From Adiantum capillus-veneris (lineage: Eukaryota > Streptophyta > Polypodiopsida > Polypodiales > Pteridaceae): 64,000 bases of DNA. The DNA lies in assembly GCA_014529385.2 (NCBI GenBank), contig CM043959.1, positions 54,874,253-54,938,252 of the forward strand. The letters run 5' to 3'. Under the pieces are notes generated by a model that was given only the letters and a program-made list of their open reading frames with translations, did not search any database and was not told the origin of the DNA. Both the position numbers and the translations under genes were made by a program. Positions 33,079-44,406 of this stretch are shown here, in pieces (positions within the stretch are counted from its first letter, which is position 1; every line of letters starts with the position of its first letter).

Positions 33079-34381
33079 CTAGTCAGACGTCTCATCGCGT
33101 CCAAGCGGCGTATCTGTCGGATTTTGCAAAAACAGACAATAAGACAACTTTCAGTAAGTATAAACATATAACGACATTTATAAAACAATACAAAAAATAG
33201 AAAAGAGCAAACCCTAATACTAACCATGCCGCCGCGAGAACTGAGAATGTCCATCAGGGCGTTTAAGCCCTTTCTGCCTGCGTACTCGCGCTCGTACGGT
33301 GTGGGATCACGTCCTGTCATCGACCACTTTCAAAACATACAAAGATTTCATTATGTTAGAATTAAAAAACTCATAAACCCTAAACTATCGAACATAAAGA
33401 GCAATGCGAAAACACTTACAAAATCGGCCTCAAATGATGCCCATCCACCGCTCCCCAAGTGGTGCGAGCTCCCTGCCTCTACTCGCGCTCTGGCTGCATC
33501 CTTTTGTTGCTTCCACTTGTCGGGATTCTCGCGCGCTGCTTTCTTCGCATTATTCCAATCTTCTTTGGCCACCCAAACTGGCCTGTTCCACCCATTCTTG
33601 ATTGCTTTTTGCACTTCGGAACGCTTGTGTTTGCAGTATTCGCGCATTCGAATCTTCATCAGGTCTTCATTGAAGCGTTGATCCCGTGTTGGAATGGGAA
33701 ACTCATCATGAAGTATGATGATGACTCTGTTTTTTAAATCACTTGGTACTTCACTCCATTTGTTTAGTATGAGTGTCTAAACAGCTGAGAGCAAAGACCA
33801 CGCATGCGCGAGATCACCTTCTTGCCGTCATCATCCATAATGATACCGCCGCTGAAGTCGACGGAGTAAGACAAGCCCTCTGGCCGGTGACGCGTGAACC
33901 TGGGTGTCCCGGCAGGGGTCTCTAGCGGCGTGTCGATGGGGGTACGGACGTCAGGTGTCTCCACCGGCGTCTGGGCCCCGAAGCGAGGAGTGTCGACTGG
34001 GGTGGCTCCTGGCGGAGTAGGTAGAGGTGTGTAGCTGCTAGGAACAGTCAGTCGCGCAAAACCTGGCGTAGATGGCGATGCTGTGGCTGGTGTGGGGGCG
34101 GGCAAAGAAGGGGAGGGTAAAGAACCTCGTCGAACACGAGGCGGTGTGGAGGCATCGGCGGCGGAATCCCCACAACAACCGCCACCACTAGAGCGCCGGT
34201 GTCTAGACGAGTGTGAAGATCGTCTCGTCGACGCCGAAGCTTCGGAGCGCGCCGAATGCTCCGAAAGAGAGGGAGATGCGGATGGAGTAGGAACGCGCGA
34301 TGATGCGCCAGAGCGATGACGCTCCACGTACCACTGTCTCTGCTGCGGTGACAAAGAAGAAAGAAACTCCTCATCATCCAT
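33079..34381 (-). pseudogene. CACTA TNPA-like protein, copy 2, frameshifted
   Basis: Start at 34381; exons correspond to 34381-33420, 33326-33225 and about 33125-33079. Compared with copy 1 there is a one-base deletion near 33770, which ends the frame soon after L-F-R-H. The acceptor before exon 3 reads CAA instead of CAG. The basic C-terminal half beyond the frameshift is otherwise well kept and has three extra residues relative to copy 1. The N-terminal Ser/Pro/Thr-rich half is intact. Confidence 0.8.
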
Positions 34382-34653
34382 ACCTGCATTAAACACACGA
34401 ATATTTAAACTTAATATTGAATGAATAGAGTAGACAATGATGCAAAGACCATTAAATACAATGACGTAATGACGCATATAAATACAATGAAGCAATGAAT
34501 TGAGTGATAGAAGAGGCAAGTCGAAAACTTAGAATTTTCAATCAAAAGATGTGAGCGCGAGTAGAAAAGAGCGTTATACACCATGGAAGGTACTTAGAGA
34601 GCCAGAGCTTTTACAACACGGAGCAAAATTGTTCAAATACAATATTTGTGGCT

Positions 34654-37600
34654 TTAAGAGATCTCTCTCTCATCCTCGCATAACTCAGCATAACTTCCTA
34701 TATCTATATAGATCTCTCCGTTTAAACACATATCCTCTGTTTCATTTTGTAGCTCCTCTGCATGCACCCCATATAGAGTAGAAGCATCTTGATGCTCGTC
34801 TGGCACCACCGCAGCGGCTTCTGATTTAGCATCTTCTCTGATCTCCTCCATTGATGCCGTTGTGATTGGCACATGGTAGCCTTCATACGTCGTTGCACTA
34901 CGAGGGGCTACCTCTATGACGTACCACCAGTTTGATGTAGACTTTGTAGGATGAAATATTACCTGCCAGAGCCACATAACTTACATGAGAGCTTTCAAGC
35001 ACATAACTTGTAAAAGGGGGATGTTAACTATTTACATACTTACTTGTTCACAATGCTCGGGTAGTACGAAAGTGTCTCTTAGGTCAGTCCATTTCTTAGT
35101 AGAATCCACCTCAAGAAAACCAGACTCTCCTCTACGCACAGTAGCGTTGCGACCCTCCATGATTAGCTTGAACCATTGCACGTCGAACAAGTCGACAAAA
35201 AATCCTCTGTAATCGATCCTCAAAATCTCTTGCAGCGTGCCGAAGTAAGTGAGTTCCGCCACCACAGGATCTGCATCAGAGGAACGTCGTCGACTAAACT
35301 GTTCAAATTTTGCCATGATTCCACAATCTTGAGTAAAACGCTTTTTGTCGATCCGTTCCACCCTAAAATGACGACCTTTACACCATGCTACTGTGTATGA
35401 CTTATACTACAACGAACAAAGATTATGAGTGGCCGTTCAAACGTTTAGAAATAAAGTCACTAGCATGTCGTACATTGCAAACTTACCTTGGTCGCGCAAC
35501 CCCGAGAGTACTCCCACTCTTCCTCAATCACTTCGTCACCGCATTGTTGTGAGCTTTTCAATTGGTTGTGCAACCATCTTAAGCTCATGAAGGTTGGTAG
35601 GCTCTCCAGACCCGTCGGATAGTGCATCGGTGGTTGTCTTCCCCGTCTCCACTCGATTCGTGCCCTTTGTCGCTCTTGCTTTGCATCCTCATATTGTGAA
35701 ATCCACTTTTGCATCACTGGATTGTGAAGCATGCAAAATCGGTTGATTTTAGCCTCTAGATCTTCCGTCATCTTCTTCTCAACACCGAGATTGCACATGA
35801 CAATCCCAGATATGCGCTCATCATCTATGGTTCGCCATAGCGTGTCCCGGGCTTTATCAAATCCGTCTAGCCACTCTCCAATGTACACTAGGGACTTTGA
35901 TACCAACCAACCTTCTGCCATGCTACCCTCCGGACGTGCCTTTTGACGCACATATCCCTTAAGAGTTTTCATGAAATGTTCTAAGAAGAACATCCATCTG
36001 GAATGAACTGTGCCAGCTATTTCCACCTCATCAACTATGTGAACAAGAAGATGCACCTGAATGGTTAGCATGGTAGTAGCAAAATGTTTCTCAAACATGC
36101 ACACAAGCTCCGCAGCATTTAGTTTGGCGAATGGTATGGAGTCTACGTTGATCTCCTTTTGTGAGATCCATTGCACCAGCTTTGCAAGTTTGTAGATTGT
36201 GTTACGGATGTCGAGAGACAAACATCCCTCAATGGCAACCGGTAAAATAAATTGTAAAGTATGTGCAGCAATGATATTAAAGTCCACATTTTATGCAATG
36301 ATATTAAAGTCCACTATGAACGTACCTGACACATTTTATGCCAATCGTGTGACTTCAAACCAGTAAGCTTTCCGTCTTTAGTAAAACACGTTCGGAGCGA
36401 GTGCATTACGCCAGTGGGGGTCCGCAAAGATCGAATGGTCTCTTTTACTTTGCGTTCTTGGGCTCCTGTGAAAATCCATGGTGCTTTAGGGAGTTTTATC
36501 GATCCATCAGACGCTGTTTGCGGCCAATATTGCTCCATACGATCCACATTTCTAAGGTCAACTCTGGCTCCCAAAGTATCTTTCTTGCCGGTCAGATGGT
36601 CCCATAGTAGATTACCCACATTCTTGAATATGTGCATTGGATCGAGCAAGTGATTGATCATGAGTCGGGGCCAGTATGGTAACTCGTACCATAGAGATAG
36701 TCTCTTCATCCCTGGAGGCAATCCGTCATCGCACATCTCCTTCTGCTCTAACCATGCTTGTGCAGACATCCTTGGTGGCTCTCTTCCCAAAAAGCCGTCG
36801 CGTAACACATGATTCTCTGGAAGATACGCTTGATGACCTTCGTAGATTTGCTTCTTCAGTGAGGGCGCCCTACGTGCATTCAGTCTAGGTCCACATGTGA
36901 CACATGCTCTGTATCCGCTTGTTTGAAGCCCTGCATGTATACACATGATAATAGATCAACTATGGGCAAAAACAAGATTTACAGTGTCTGAGTGAGGAGT
37001 GTCAATAGATCACCTGAGCATTCTGTTAGCCCGGAATAGTCATGCATGGTCCACATTAGAATGCCTCTTATCAAAGCATTCCGTCGTCCTGTGTGTCGGC
37101 TCATATCCACCACCTCTATGCCAATCCACAATTGTTGTAGCTCTTCCAATAGTGGGCGAAGATACACATCCATATTCTCCACTTTATATCGCCCTGGCAC
37201 AATCAAGCTTAGCCATAGGTGCCCCTTCTTCGTAGTCAACCACGGGGGAATGTTGTAGTTGACGATGACAACGGGCCATACACTGTAAGATGTTGATCTT
37301 TGACCAAATGGATTTACGCCATCCATAGCCAGGCCTAAGCGCAAATTTCGAGCTTCCCTCGCAAAATCCGACCATGTTCCATCTATATGTTTCCAGGCTG
37401 CGCAATCTGCAGGAATTCGTAGCACACCATCCGAAGATTTATTCTCCTCATGCCATGATGCTAGGGCGGCCATGGACTTACATTCGAAGAAATGCTTGAT
37501 GCGAGGAAGCAGAGGAAAATGTCGCAAAACCTTTTGTGGAATTTTTGTCCCGTGGAGATCTACTCGATATCTTTCGGAATCACATTTCGGACACTTCTCC

Positions 37601-38382
37601 ATGTCTATGTATTCCCCTCTGAAAAGAATGCAGTCATTAGGACAAGCGTGGATAGAATTGTAATCCATCCCCAATTTTTGCAAAATCTTTCTTGCTTCAT
37701 CTCGGGAATCTGGCATCACATTGTCAGCTGCTAGTATGTGCTCTTTAAGCAATCTACACAACATAAAAATACGATACAGTCGTGTAAAAATCTATCAGAT
37801 CATTATACATTTAGAGTTTTATTAAAGTAAACTAATTGTAATAGATCACTTGAAAAGCGCTGTGACGCTAGTGTCACTCCATCCAAACTTTGCCTGCATG
37901 TTGAGAAGAACCAGGAGTGCTTTCAATCTAGACATACGTGCTCCATTATACAATGGCGTATCGGCTTCACCTTTCATATCATCATAGATAAGCCTTTCTG
38001 AATCCATGATCGTCTCGATCATTTCATCAATCTCGGGCTCAAACATTGCCTCGTTGGGAATGTGCTCTGCATGATCATCCCCCGAGCTGTCAGAGGCTAC
38101 ATCTTGTGGCCTCACATATGGTGCTTGACCAAAGCGCCTGCGAACACGTCTATTGGGTTGCAAGATTGCTGCTTGTTGGCCAGCGTCAGAGTCCGACGAG
38201 TTATAATTGGCAACAACTCGATCTATAATAGATGGATCGAACTCGCCAAATTCGCGAACGTGCTGCAAAGAAACACGTCTTGTCCGTCGCACAGCATGCT
38301 TGCATTGATTACAAGGACATAAGACCCTCGTTGAGAGATAGGTGTTTCGGTTGGACGGTCCCACATCCTCGTCACTACTCAT
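34654..38382 (-). CDS. CACTA TNP2-type transposase, copy 2, six open exons
   Basis: Exons 38382-37850, 37753-37014, 36930-36326, 36251-35487, 35406-35044 and 34962-34654 join in phase to 1104 codons plus stop, a normal TNP2 length. Residues roughly 25-60: Cys-rich N-terminus (C-P-C-N-Q-C). Residues about 180-420: Transposase_21 core with C-P-N-D-C, K-C-P-K-C, F-P-L-L-P-R, L-R-L-G-L-A-M-D-G and Y-N-I-P-P-W-L. Then D-P-M-H-I-F-K-N, K-S-H-D-W-H-K-M (end of exon 3), DUF4218-like H-L-L-V-H-I-V-D-E in exon 4 and DUF4216-like W-F-K...V-D-S-T-K-K-W-T-D in exons 5-6. The protein would catalyse transposition. The acceptor of exon 4 reads CAA at 36254-36252 where copy 1 has CAG, so correct splicing is doubtful. 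The intron-1 donor context is also weakened (CAA before GT). Confidence 0.85.
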
Positions 38383-38444
38383 AATGAGGATAAAAATCTT
38401 ATAACCTGGACAACAAATTTAATATTCTATTGGCATTCTTCGTC

Positions 38445-38494
<50 letters not shown>

Positions 38495-38928
38495 TTACCT
38501 CACATTCTCTAGTCATGTCCAATCCCCGCACACCTCGATCTAGGGGTGCACGGAGATCAGAACCACTGGGTTATAATCTCGTCTTTATTGGTCAATACCT
38601 ATATTTGTGGGTACAAGAAATCTACAGACCCACGTCTACATGATACTGTATGTAGTGGACAAAACCCCTTTGCCTCTTCTCTAGCTGTAGCACTTCACAG
38701 CATCTTAACATCTTTTCACAGTAGATCTTATCACTGTTCGTCTAACTCTAAACTCTAAACCGTAAGTAATTCTTGCGTGGACTCGATCTAACGTAAATAA
38801 GCGTAAATCTAAATAAACGTAAATCTAGCTAAAAATAAACCTAAATCTAATTTAACGTAAGTCTACATCTAACCTAATGTTTAACGTCTTTTGGGATAGT
38901 TTCCTACGACGTTAAAACTCTCTTCTTC

Positions 38929-38966
<38 letters not shown>

Positions 38967-39097
38967 ACCTAAATAAACCTAAGTCTAATCTAATATAACA
39001 TAAATCTAAATCTAACGTAAATTATGTTATATTAAAAACAAAGAACTAAACTAACAGGGATTATAAGAACCTTAAAACTGATTTAACACATAATTTT

Positions 39098-39463
39098 TCA
39101 CATAACTCGGCAACTAGAGTTAGCATTCTCATCACTAAAGATGTGAGAGTTAACTTCCGGCGGTGACGCTGCCTCATCTCCATCCACATCTGACGACAGC
39201 AATTGGGCCTTTAGACCGTTCTTGCTCTTGTTACTAACTTTGAAGTTGCTGTTGAATGACTAGAGGTTGTCTAGATGGTCATTGTGTCGGGGATGTAGTG
39301 ACTCTTGCCGCCCTGAAGATCCACCTTCTTCCCTATCTTCTGAAGACATTTCACCAGTACTTTTGGATCAACGAAGCCCACCATGAGTGAAGGCAGCAAT
39401 ACCCTATATTCCATTGAGGGCTTTCTTCACCCGCTTCATGCAGGCATCGAAGTCTATGGAGAC
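39098..39463 (-). pseudogene. Captured HIPP gene fragment inside CACTA copy 2
   Basis: The same captured fragment as at 20981-21340. It reads S-I-D-F-D-A-C-M-K-R-V-K-K-A-L, so the first metal-binding Cys is Phe here, then the HMA C-terminal helix, a polar tail and C-R-V-M plus stop. A one-base indel near 39372 shifts the frame relative to copy 1. The shared TAG after A-L-N-G-I shows that the fragment was already broken before the copies diverged. Confidence 0.8.
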
Positions 39464-40073
39464 CTAAATCTAATCTAATATAACGTAAATCTTAATCTAG
39501 CGTAAATAAACGTAAATCTAATTAAAAATAAACCTAAATCTAATCTAATTTAGCTTAAATAAACCTAAATCTAAGTTAACGTAAGTCTACATCTAACCTA
39601 ATCTTTAACGTCTTTTAGGATAGTTTCCTACGACGTTATAACTCTCTTCTTCTTGTGTGTGTGTGCGTGTGTGGATGTGTGTGCCAATAAAAAGAGATAA
39701 ATGGTATAACCTTTTTATCACCCATGCCAAGTATGATAGATTGGTTATGCCATTTCCCTCTTGAATAATAGGTCTTGAGTTCAACTCCTCGTCGGCTAGA
39801 TCTTTAGGTCTTTTAATTTTAATTAGTTTCCTACGACGTTAAATTAGTTTCTCTCTCTTTCTCTCTCAATGTGTGTGCGTTTTTTTGTTTTTGCATGTTT
39901 TCTCTCTCTTTTCCTCTCTCAATGTGTGCGTTTTTTGTTTATGCATGTTCTCTCTCTTTTTTCCTCTCTCAATGAGTGCGTTTTTTGTTTATGCATGCTC
40001 TCTCTCTTTTCCTCTCTCAATGTGTGTGTGCATTCTTTGTTTATGTATGTGTGTGTGCGTTTTTGTTTATGTT

Positions 40074-40139
<66 letters not shown>

Positions 40140-40260
40140 AACACTATGTGTGTGTGTATGTGTGTGTGTGAGAGAGAGAGAGAGGGAGAGAGAAAGAGGG
40201 GAAGGGAACATGAGAGTGAGGAGAGGGAAGGAGCATACCTGGCTCTCCTTCCTCTCCTCG

Positions 40261-40295
<35 letters not shown>

Positions 40296-40416
40296 GTGGA
40301 GAAGAAAAAGAGAGAGAGAGAGGGAGAGCGTTACCTGCTCCTTACTTGAGGGCGCCGAAAAAGTCAGATCTGAGATCTGAGTTTTTGGGCGCGCTCTGTT
40401 ATTTTTTTAGCCAAGT

Positions 40417-40476
40417 CGGCGTCGCTATGAGCGTCGCAAATTTCTTTGTAAATTTGCGACGCTCATAGCGACGCCG
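40417..40476. repeat. CACTA copy 2 right subterminal hairpin
   Basis: Counterpart of 22318-22377. The arms are perfectly complementary over about 27 bases around a 6-base loop, including a compensated position that mismatches in copy 1. Confidence 0.85.
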
Positions 40477-40539
40477 GGATTTTTTTTTTGAGCGTCGCTG
40501 TGTGAGCGTCGCTAATATGAATAGCCTCTTGTAGTGAGA

Positions 40540-42853
40540 CACAACATCCCCTGAGACCAAGATACACTTTGTTTGTGGATGATACAACCTGTAACCTTTG
40601 CTTTCAGCACTATAACCAACAAAAATACATTTGACAGTCTTATCATCCAATTTTTTGCAATGTGTTTGTGCCACCAAAGCATATGCCAAACAACCAAAAA
40701 CACGCATGTGCTCAATAAAAGACTTTCTATCATGCCATGCTTCATATGGAGTAATAGATTGCAAAGATTTTGTAGGACACCTGTTAAGTACATAAATGGC
40801 ACACATGATGGCCTCAAGACAAAATGAATGCGGCAAAGCTTGACTTTTGACCATACATCGTGCCATTTTCGTAAGTGACCTGTTTTTCCTCTCAACAACA
40901 CCATTGTGCGGAGGTGTATAAGGCACTGCACATTGGTGTTGTATCCCACGACTAGCCAGAAATGCATTAAATTCATGAGACATATACTCCCCCCCCTCGA
41001 TTGAAACGGAGGGTGTCCATAGTACATTTCAAGACATTTTCAACCATAGCCAGAATTTGTTTGAAGCACATAAAAACTTCGGACTTCGCTTTAAGCGGAT
41101 ACACCCATGCATGCCTGGAGTAATCATCAATGAAAGTCACGAAGTAAAGGTAATTGCCCAAGGACGAAGTTTGCATGGGCCCACAAACTTCACTGTGCAC
41201 AAGCTGCAACCTGCATGTGTCCCTATAACTAAACCATCCTTTGGAAACTTTTAACACTGCATACATGTTTGACAAGTTCTTCAAGAGGCGGCAAAGAAGC
41301 AACCATATCAAATTTCAGCAAATGCAGCAAACTGGCAGAATTCAGATGTTCAAAATGAGCATGCCAAAGTTTTGCATATGAAATAGCCTTTGAATCCACA
41401 AGTAAATTTGCAAATTCTGCCCACACTTGTCATACAAAGTGAGCTTATACAACCCACGACATAAAATGCCAGATGCAACAATTTCATCACCAAAACTGAG
41501 ATCATGTACATCACATCTGTCATCCACAAATTTGACTACAAGACCAAGTCTAGCAAGTGTAGATACAAGCAAAAGATTCTTCTTGATCCCAGGTACATAA
41601 AGTGTATCAACAACTGTAAAAGAACTGCCATTTGCAACATTAAGCACAATCTTTCCAGCTCCCTGAACCGGATAAAAGGGATTTTTGGCACAAGTAATTG
41701 AAGACAGAGTCAAGAGAGGTGAACAAATCACGATGTGAGGTAATGTGCTTTGTAGCACCACTGTCAAAATACCACACATGTGAATCTGCAGCAATTGACA
41801 TGCATCATGGACAATAGGATTATAGGTACACTCTGCACTAAAAGCCCATTCTGCATCAACATCAGCATCACAATCTCCTTTCATAGAAGACTCAACAATA
41901 GCTGCATTTGTAGCGGAACCAGCATTTGCAGTGGAACCACCCTTTTTCTTCTTTGCCTCTTTGGCCTTCAACTTAGCACACTGCTTGATCAAATGATCAT
42001 TAGCTTTACAATAGTGGCAATGCATCTTCTTTTTGCCCTTATCACCAGAATTTCCAGACAAATTGCTGCCAACAAAAGCATCAAGAATAGTTGATTTTCC
42101 ACTCGCAGAAGAACCATGAGAAGTGGTTCCATTATCGTTACCACCTTTTCTTTGATTAGCAATAAAGGCTTGTTCAACTGCACACTGACAGTCCTGTTTT
42201 TCCTCAAAAGCGACTCTTGCAACAACAATATGCATAATGCATCAAACTTTACAACTATAGGATTTCCTTGGGTCATAAGTCTCCAAGTACTAACAAAAGT
42301 CTGGTAAGAATCTGGCAAAGCATCAAGAAAAATCTGCACAAGGAAACTGTCTAAAGTGACTTCACCTGCAGAAATAAGTTGCTCATTGATATCCTTGACA
42401 CCAACAAGGAAAGTGTCCATATCATCTTCCTCATGCATAATCTTTGACTCCAGATCTTTATGCAGCAATGCAATTTTAGCCAATTGCGACTTGGATAAAA
42501 ACCAGCTAGAATATCCCAAGCCTGTTTGACAGATTTTGTTGATCGAATGTAGGGAGTAATAGTGCGCTTCAAAGAAAACGCAATCAATGTATGAGCCTAC
42601 GCATCATTTACATCACAACGAGCTTGCTCAGCTGTAGGCAAAACAACTCTAACAGCAGCAAGACCTGCAACATCCTCAACATCGCCTACATCCTCAGAAC
42701 CAGGACGTACATCAATGCCCTGCACAATATTCCAGACGCCCTTTGACACAAGAACATGTTGCATCTTATAAGCCCACATAGGGTAATTGTCCCCATCCAA
42801 TATTTCCTCAGCACAGTAGATATCTTGAACACATTTGTGTTGTTGTCAGCCAT
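40540..42853 (-). pseudogene. Ty1-copia gag-pol, 3'-truncated at CACTA copy 2
   Basis: Starts at ATG 42853 (M-A-D-N-N-T-N). GAG has the Y-P-M-W-A-Y-K-M pattern and a C-x2-C-x4-H-x4-C zinc knuckle near 41980-42025 (C-H-Y-C-K-A-N-D-H). The protease region follows, with L-Y-V-P-G-I-K-K-N-L-L near 41600, then pre-integrase L-W-H-A-x-F-x-H-L-N and the integrase core: F-I-D-D-Y-S-R near 41130 and P-H-N-G-V-V-E-R-K-N near 40895. The reading ends at S-G-D-V-V-S exactly at the CACTA target duplication. Reverse transcriptase and RNase H are absent, and the sequence left of CACTA copy 2 does not continue it. Several frameshifts are present. Confidence 0.85.
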
Positions 42854-43199
42854 GTTAAATGTTGCACCTGATGTGAAAACTGCCCGAAAAGAGGAGAAAC
42901 GAAGCGGGAACAACACGTGCTATATAGCACAAACCGTAGAAGACTGTAAGGGACTTGTTATGCAGAAAACAACAGTAACAAAAATTTTGCACAAAATGAC
43001 AAACTAGCTTGTGCAATACTGCTTGAAGTGGAAACGGAGGCCAAAATGATCCCAAATCAGAAATCTGAGTAGACTAAGCTCTTCGAGTTTTCTCAAAAAT
43101 TTTGTCGACCTGCAAACGCTCGCCAAATCTCACAGAAATCGGAGAAAGGGAGTAGGTGTGTGCTGGAGCTGCTGGCAACTAAGCCCAGGAGAACGCAAC

Positions 43200-43213
43200 C
43201 TACTCTGATACCA
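43200..43213 (-). other. Copia primer-binding site
   Basis: On the minus strand the sequence is TGGTATCAGAGTAGG, matching the initiator methionine tRNA-type site of plant copia elements. It lies between the LTR end near 43219 and gag, about 350 bases upstream of the gag ATG. Confidence 0.7.
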
Positions 43214-43218
43214 ATTCT

Positions 43219-44250
43219 TGGAATTAGGGTTGCAGGAAAACACGCACAACTTGGAGAAGATGAAGGAAGCTCAAGGCACACAACCGAGAGTGTTTTACTT
43301 AGTGTGCAATGAAAAGATAGATAGCCCTAGAATGATGGGTGTATATACAATGCACGGGGGAAAAACCTTCCTAAAGAGGGAAAAAATGCCTCGGCGGTCC
43401 TAAGTGTGTTCACACACATCACTACCACATGTATATGGTAACATGTACCCCTCAAGCAAGCCCCTTGCTTAGCTTGGTCGACCCCCCTTTGTAGCTCAAG
43501 CTTGAATATGATTGGACCCCTCTAAGCCTAGCCAATCACATGCATAAAGAATATCAAGCAACAAGGTTACAAGTGTCCTCCTTACACCTTTGAGAGAGAG
43601 GGCTTGATAATACCTAGATGTTTGATTAATTAATCTAAATGCTCATTGGACCCCTATTTAGCCTAGCCAATAGGATTCAAGCATACCATGTGGATAAGCA
43701 TGGGGAGAACCTCACATGTGTCCATGTGCGCCTCGAGGAAGGGGTGCCCTTTGGCTGAGTGAGAGGTTAAGTCAAACGTTCCCCTATCTTTGGGGCTCGC
43801 CCCCTCCTTTGTAGGGCACCTCTTCGACTCAAGCCTCTCAAGCACCTTACCCTCCAAGCATGGGAAGCCTCTTAAGCACCTTAGTAAGCAAGTACACGCT
43901 TAGTATGAGCATGGGTTCTTTTTATCTCTCATAACCCTAGCTTGTAGGATCGCCCCCCTCTTTGTAGGGCTCAGCTTTGACTTGGACTTGGACACCTCAA
44001 GACAGGGCTAGCTTGGCCAAGGACCTTAGCCATTAAGCATGCCTAGCACCTTAACTATTAAACACCTAAAGCATGGGCCTAGCTTAACCTAAGGCCCTAG
44101 GTCTAAGGACTTTTAACACTAACCTTTGGAGGTCTTTAATGAAGCTAACCCTAGGGTCTTGCAAGCTCCATTAGTTGACATTGCTCTTTGACAAACCATC
44201 TCCCGTTTGGACCCATTGCCTTTGGTCCCGTGTTGAGATAGATCCATAAG
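43219..44250 (-). repeat. Probable 5' LTR of the truncated copia
   Basis: The LTR side nearest gag begins TGGAATTAGG on the plus strand, five bases beyond the primer-binding site, which fits a CA end in copia orientation. A TATA-like GTATATACAA is near 43350. The outer boundary is not defined because no second LTR is in view. Confidence 0.4.
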
Positions 44251-44259
44251 CATATGTCC

Positions 44260-44351
44260 ATATTCTAACTCTTGTTCCCATTTATTCTCCCACGTTAAAT
44301 GATCAGTTCAATATGAGAAAATAATTTGGGTTGGTTAGATATTGAATTTTA

Positions 44352-44406
<55 letters not shown>

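Larger units (their letters stand above)
32464..40536 (-). mobile_element. CACTA (EnSpm) DNA transposon, copy 2, 8073 bp
   Basis: Same 12-bp termini CACTACAAGAGG, subterminal arrays, gene order and captured HIPP fragment as copy 1, with a different 3-bp target duplication (AGA), so it is an independent insertion. Most differences between copies are single bases, small indels and microsatellite lengths. Its TNP2 exons are open throughout, but an AG splice acceptor is lost; its TNPA-like gene has a frameshift and also a lost acceptor. The right end abuts a truncated copia element and the left end lies in unassigned sequence. Confidence 0.96.
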
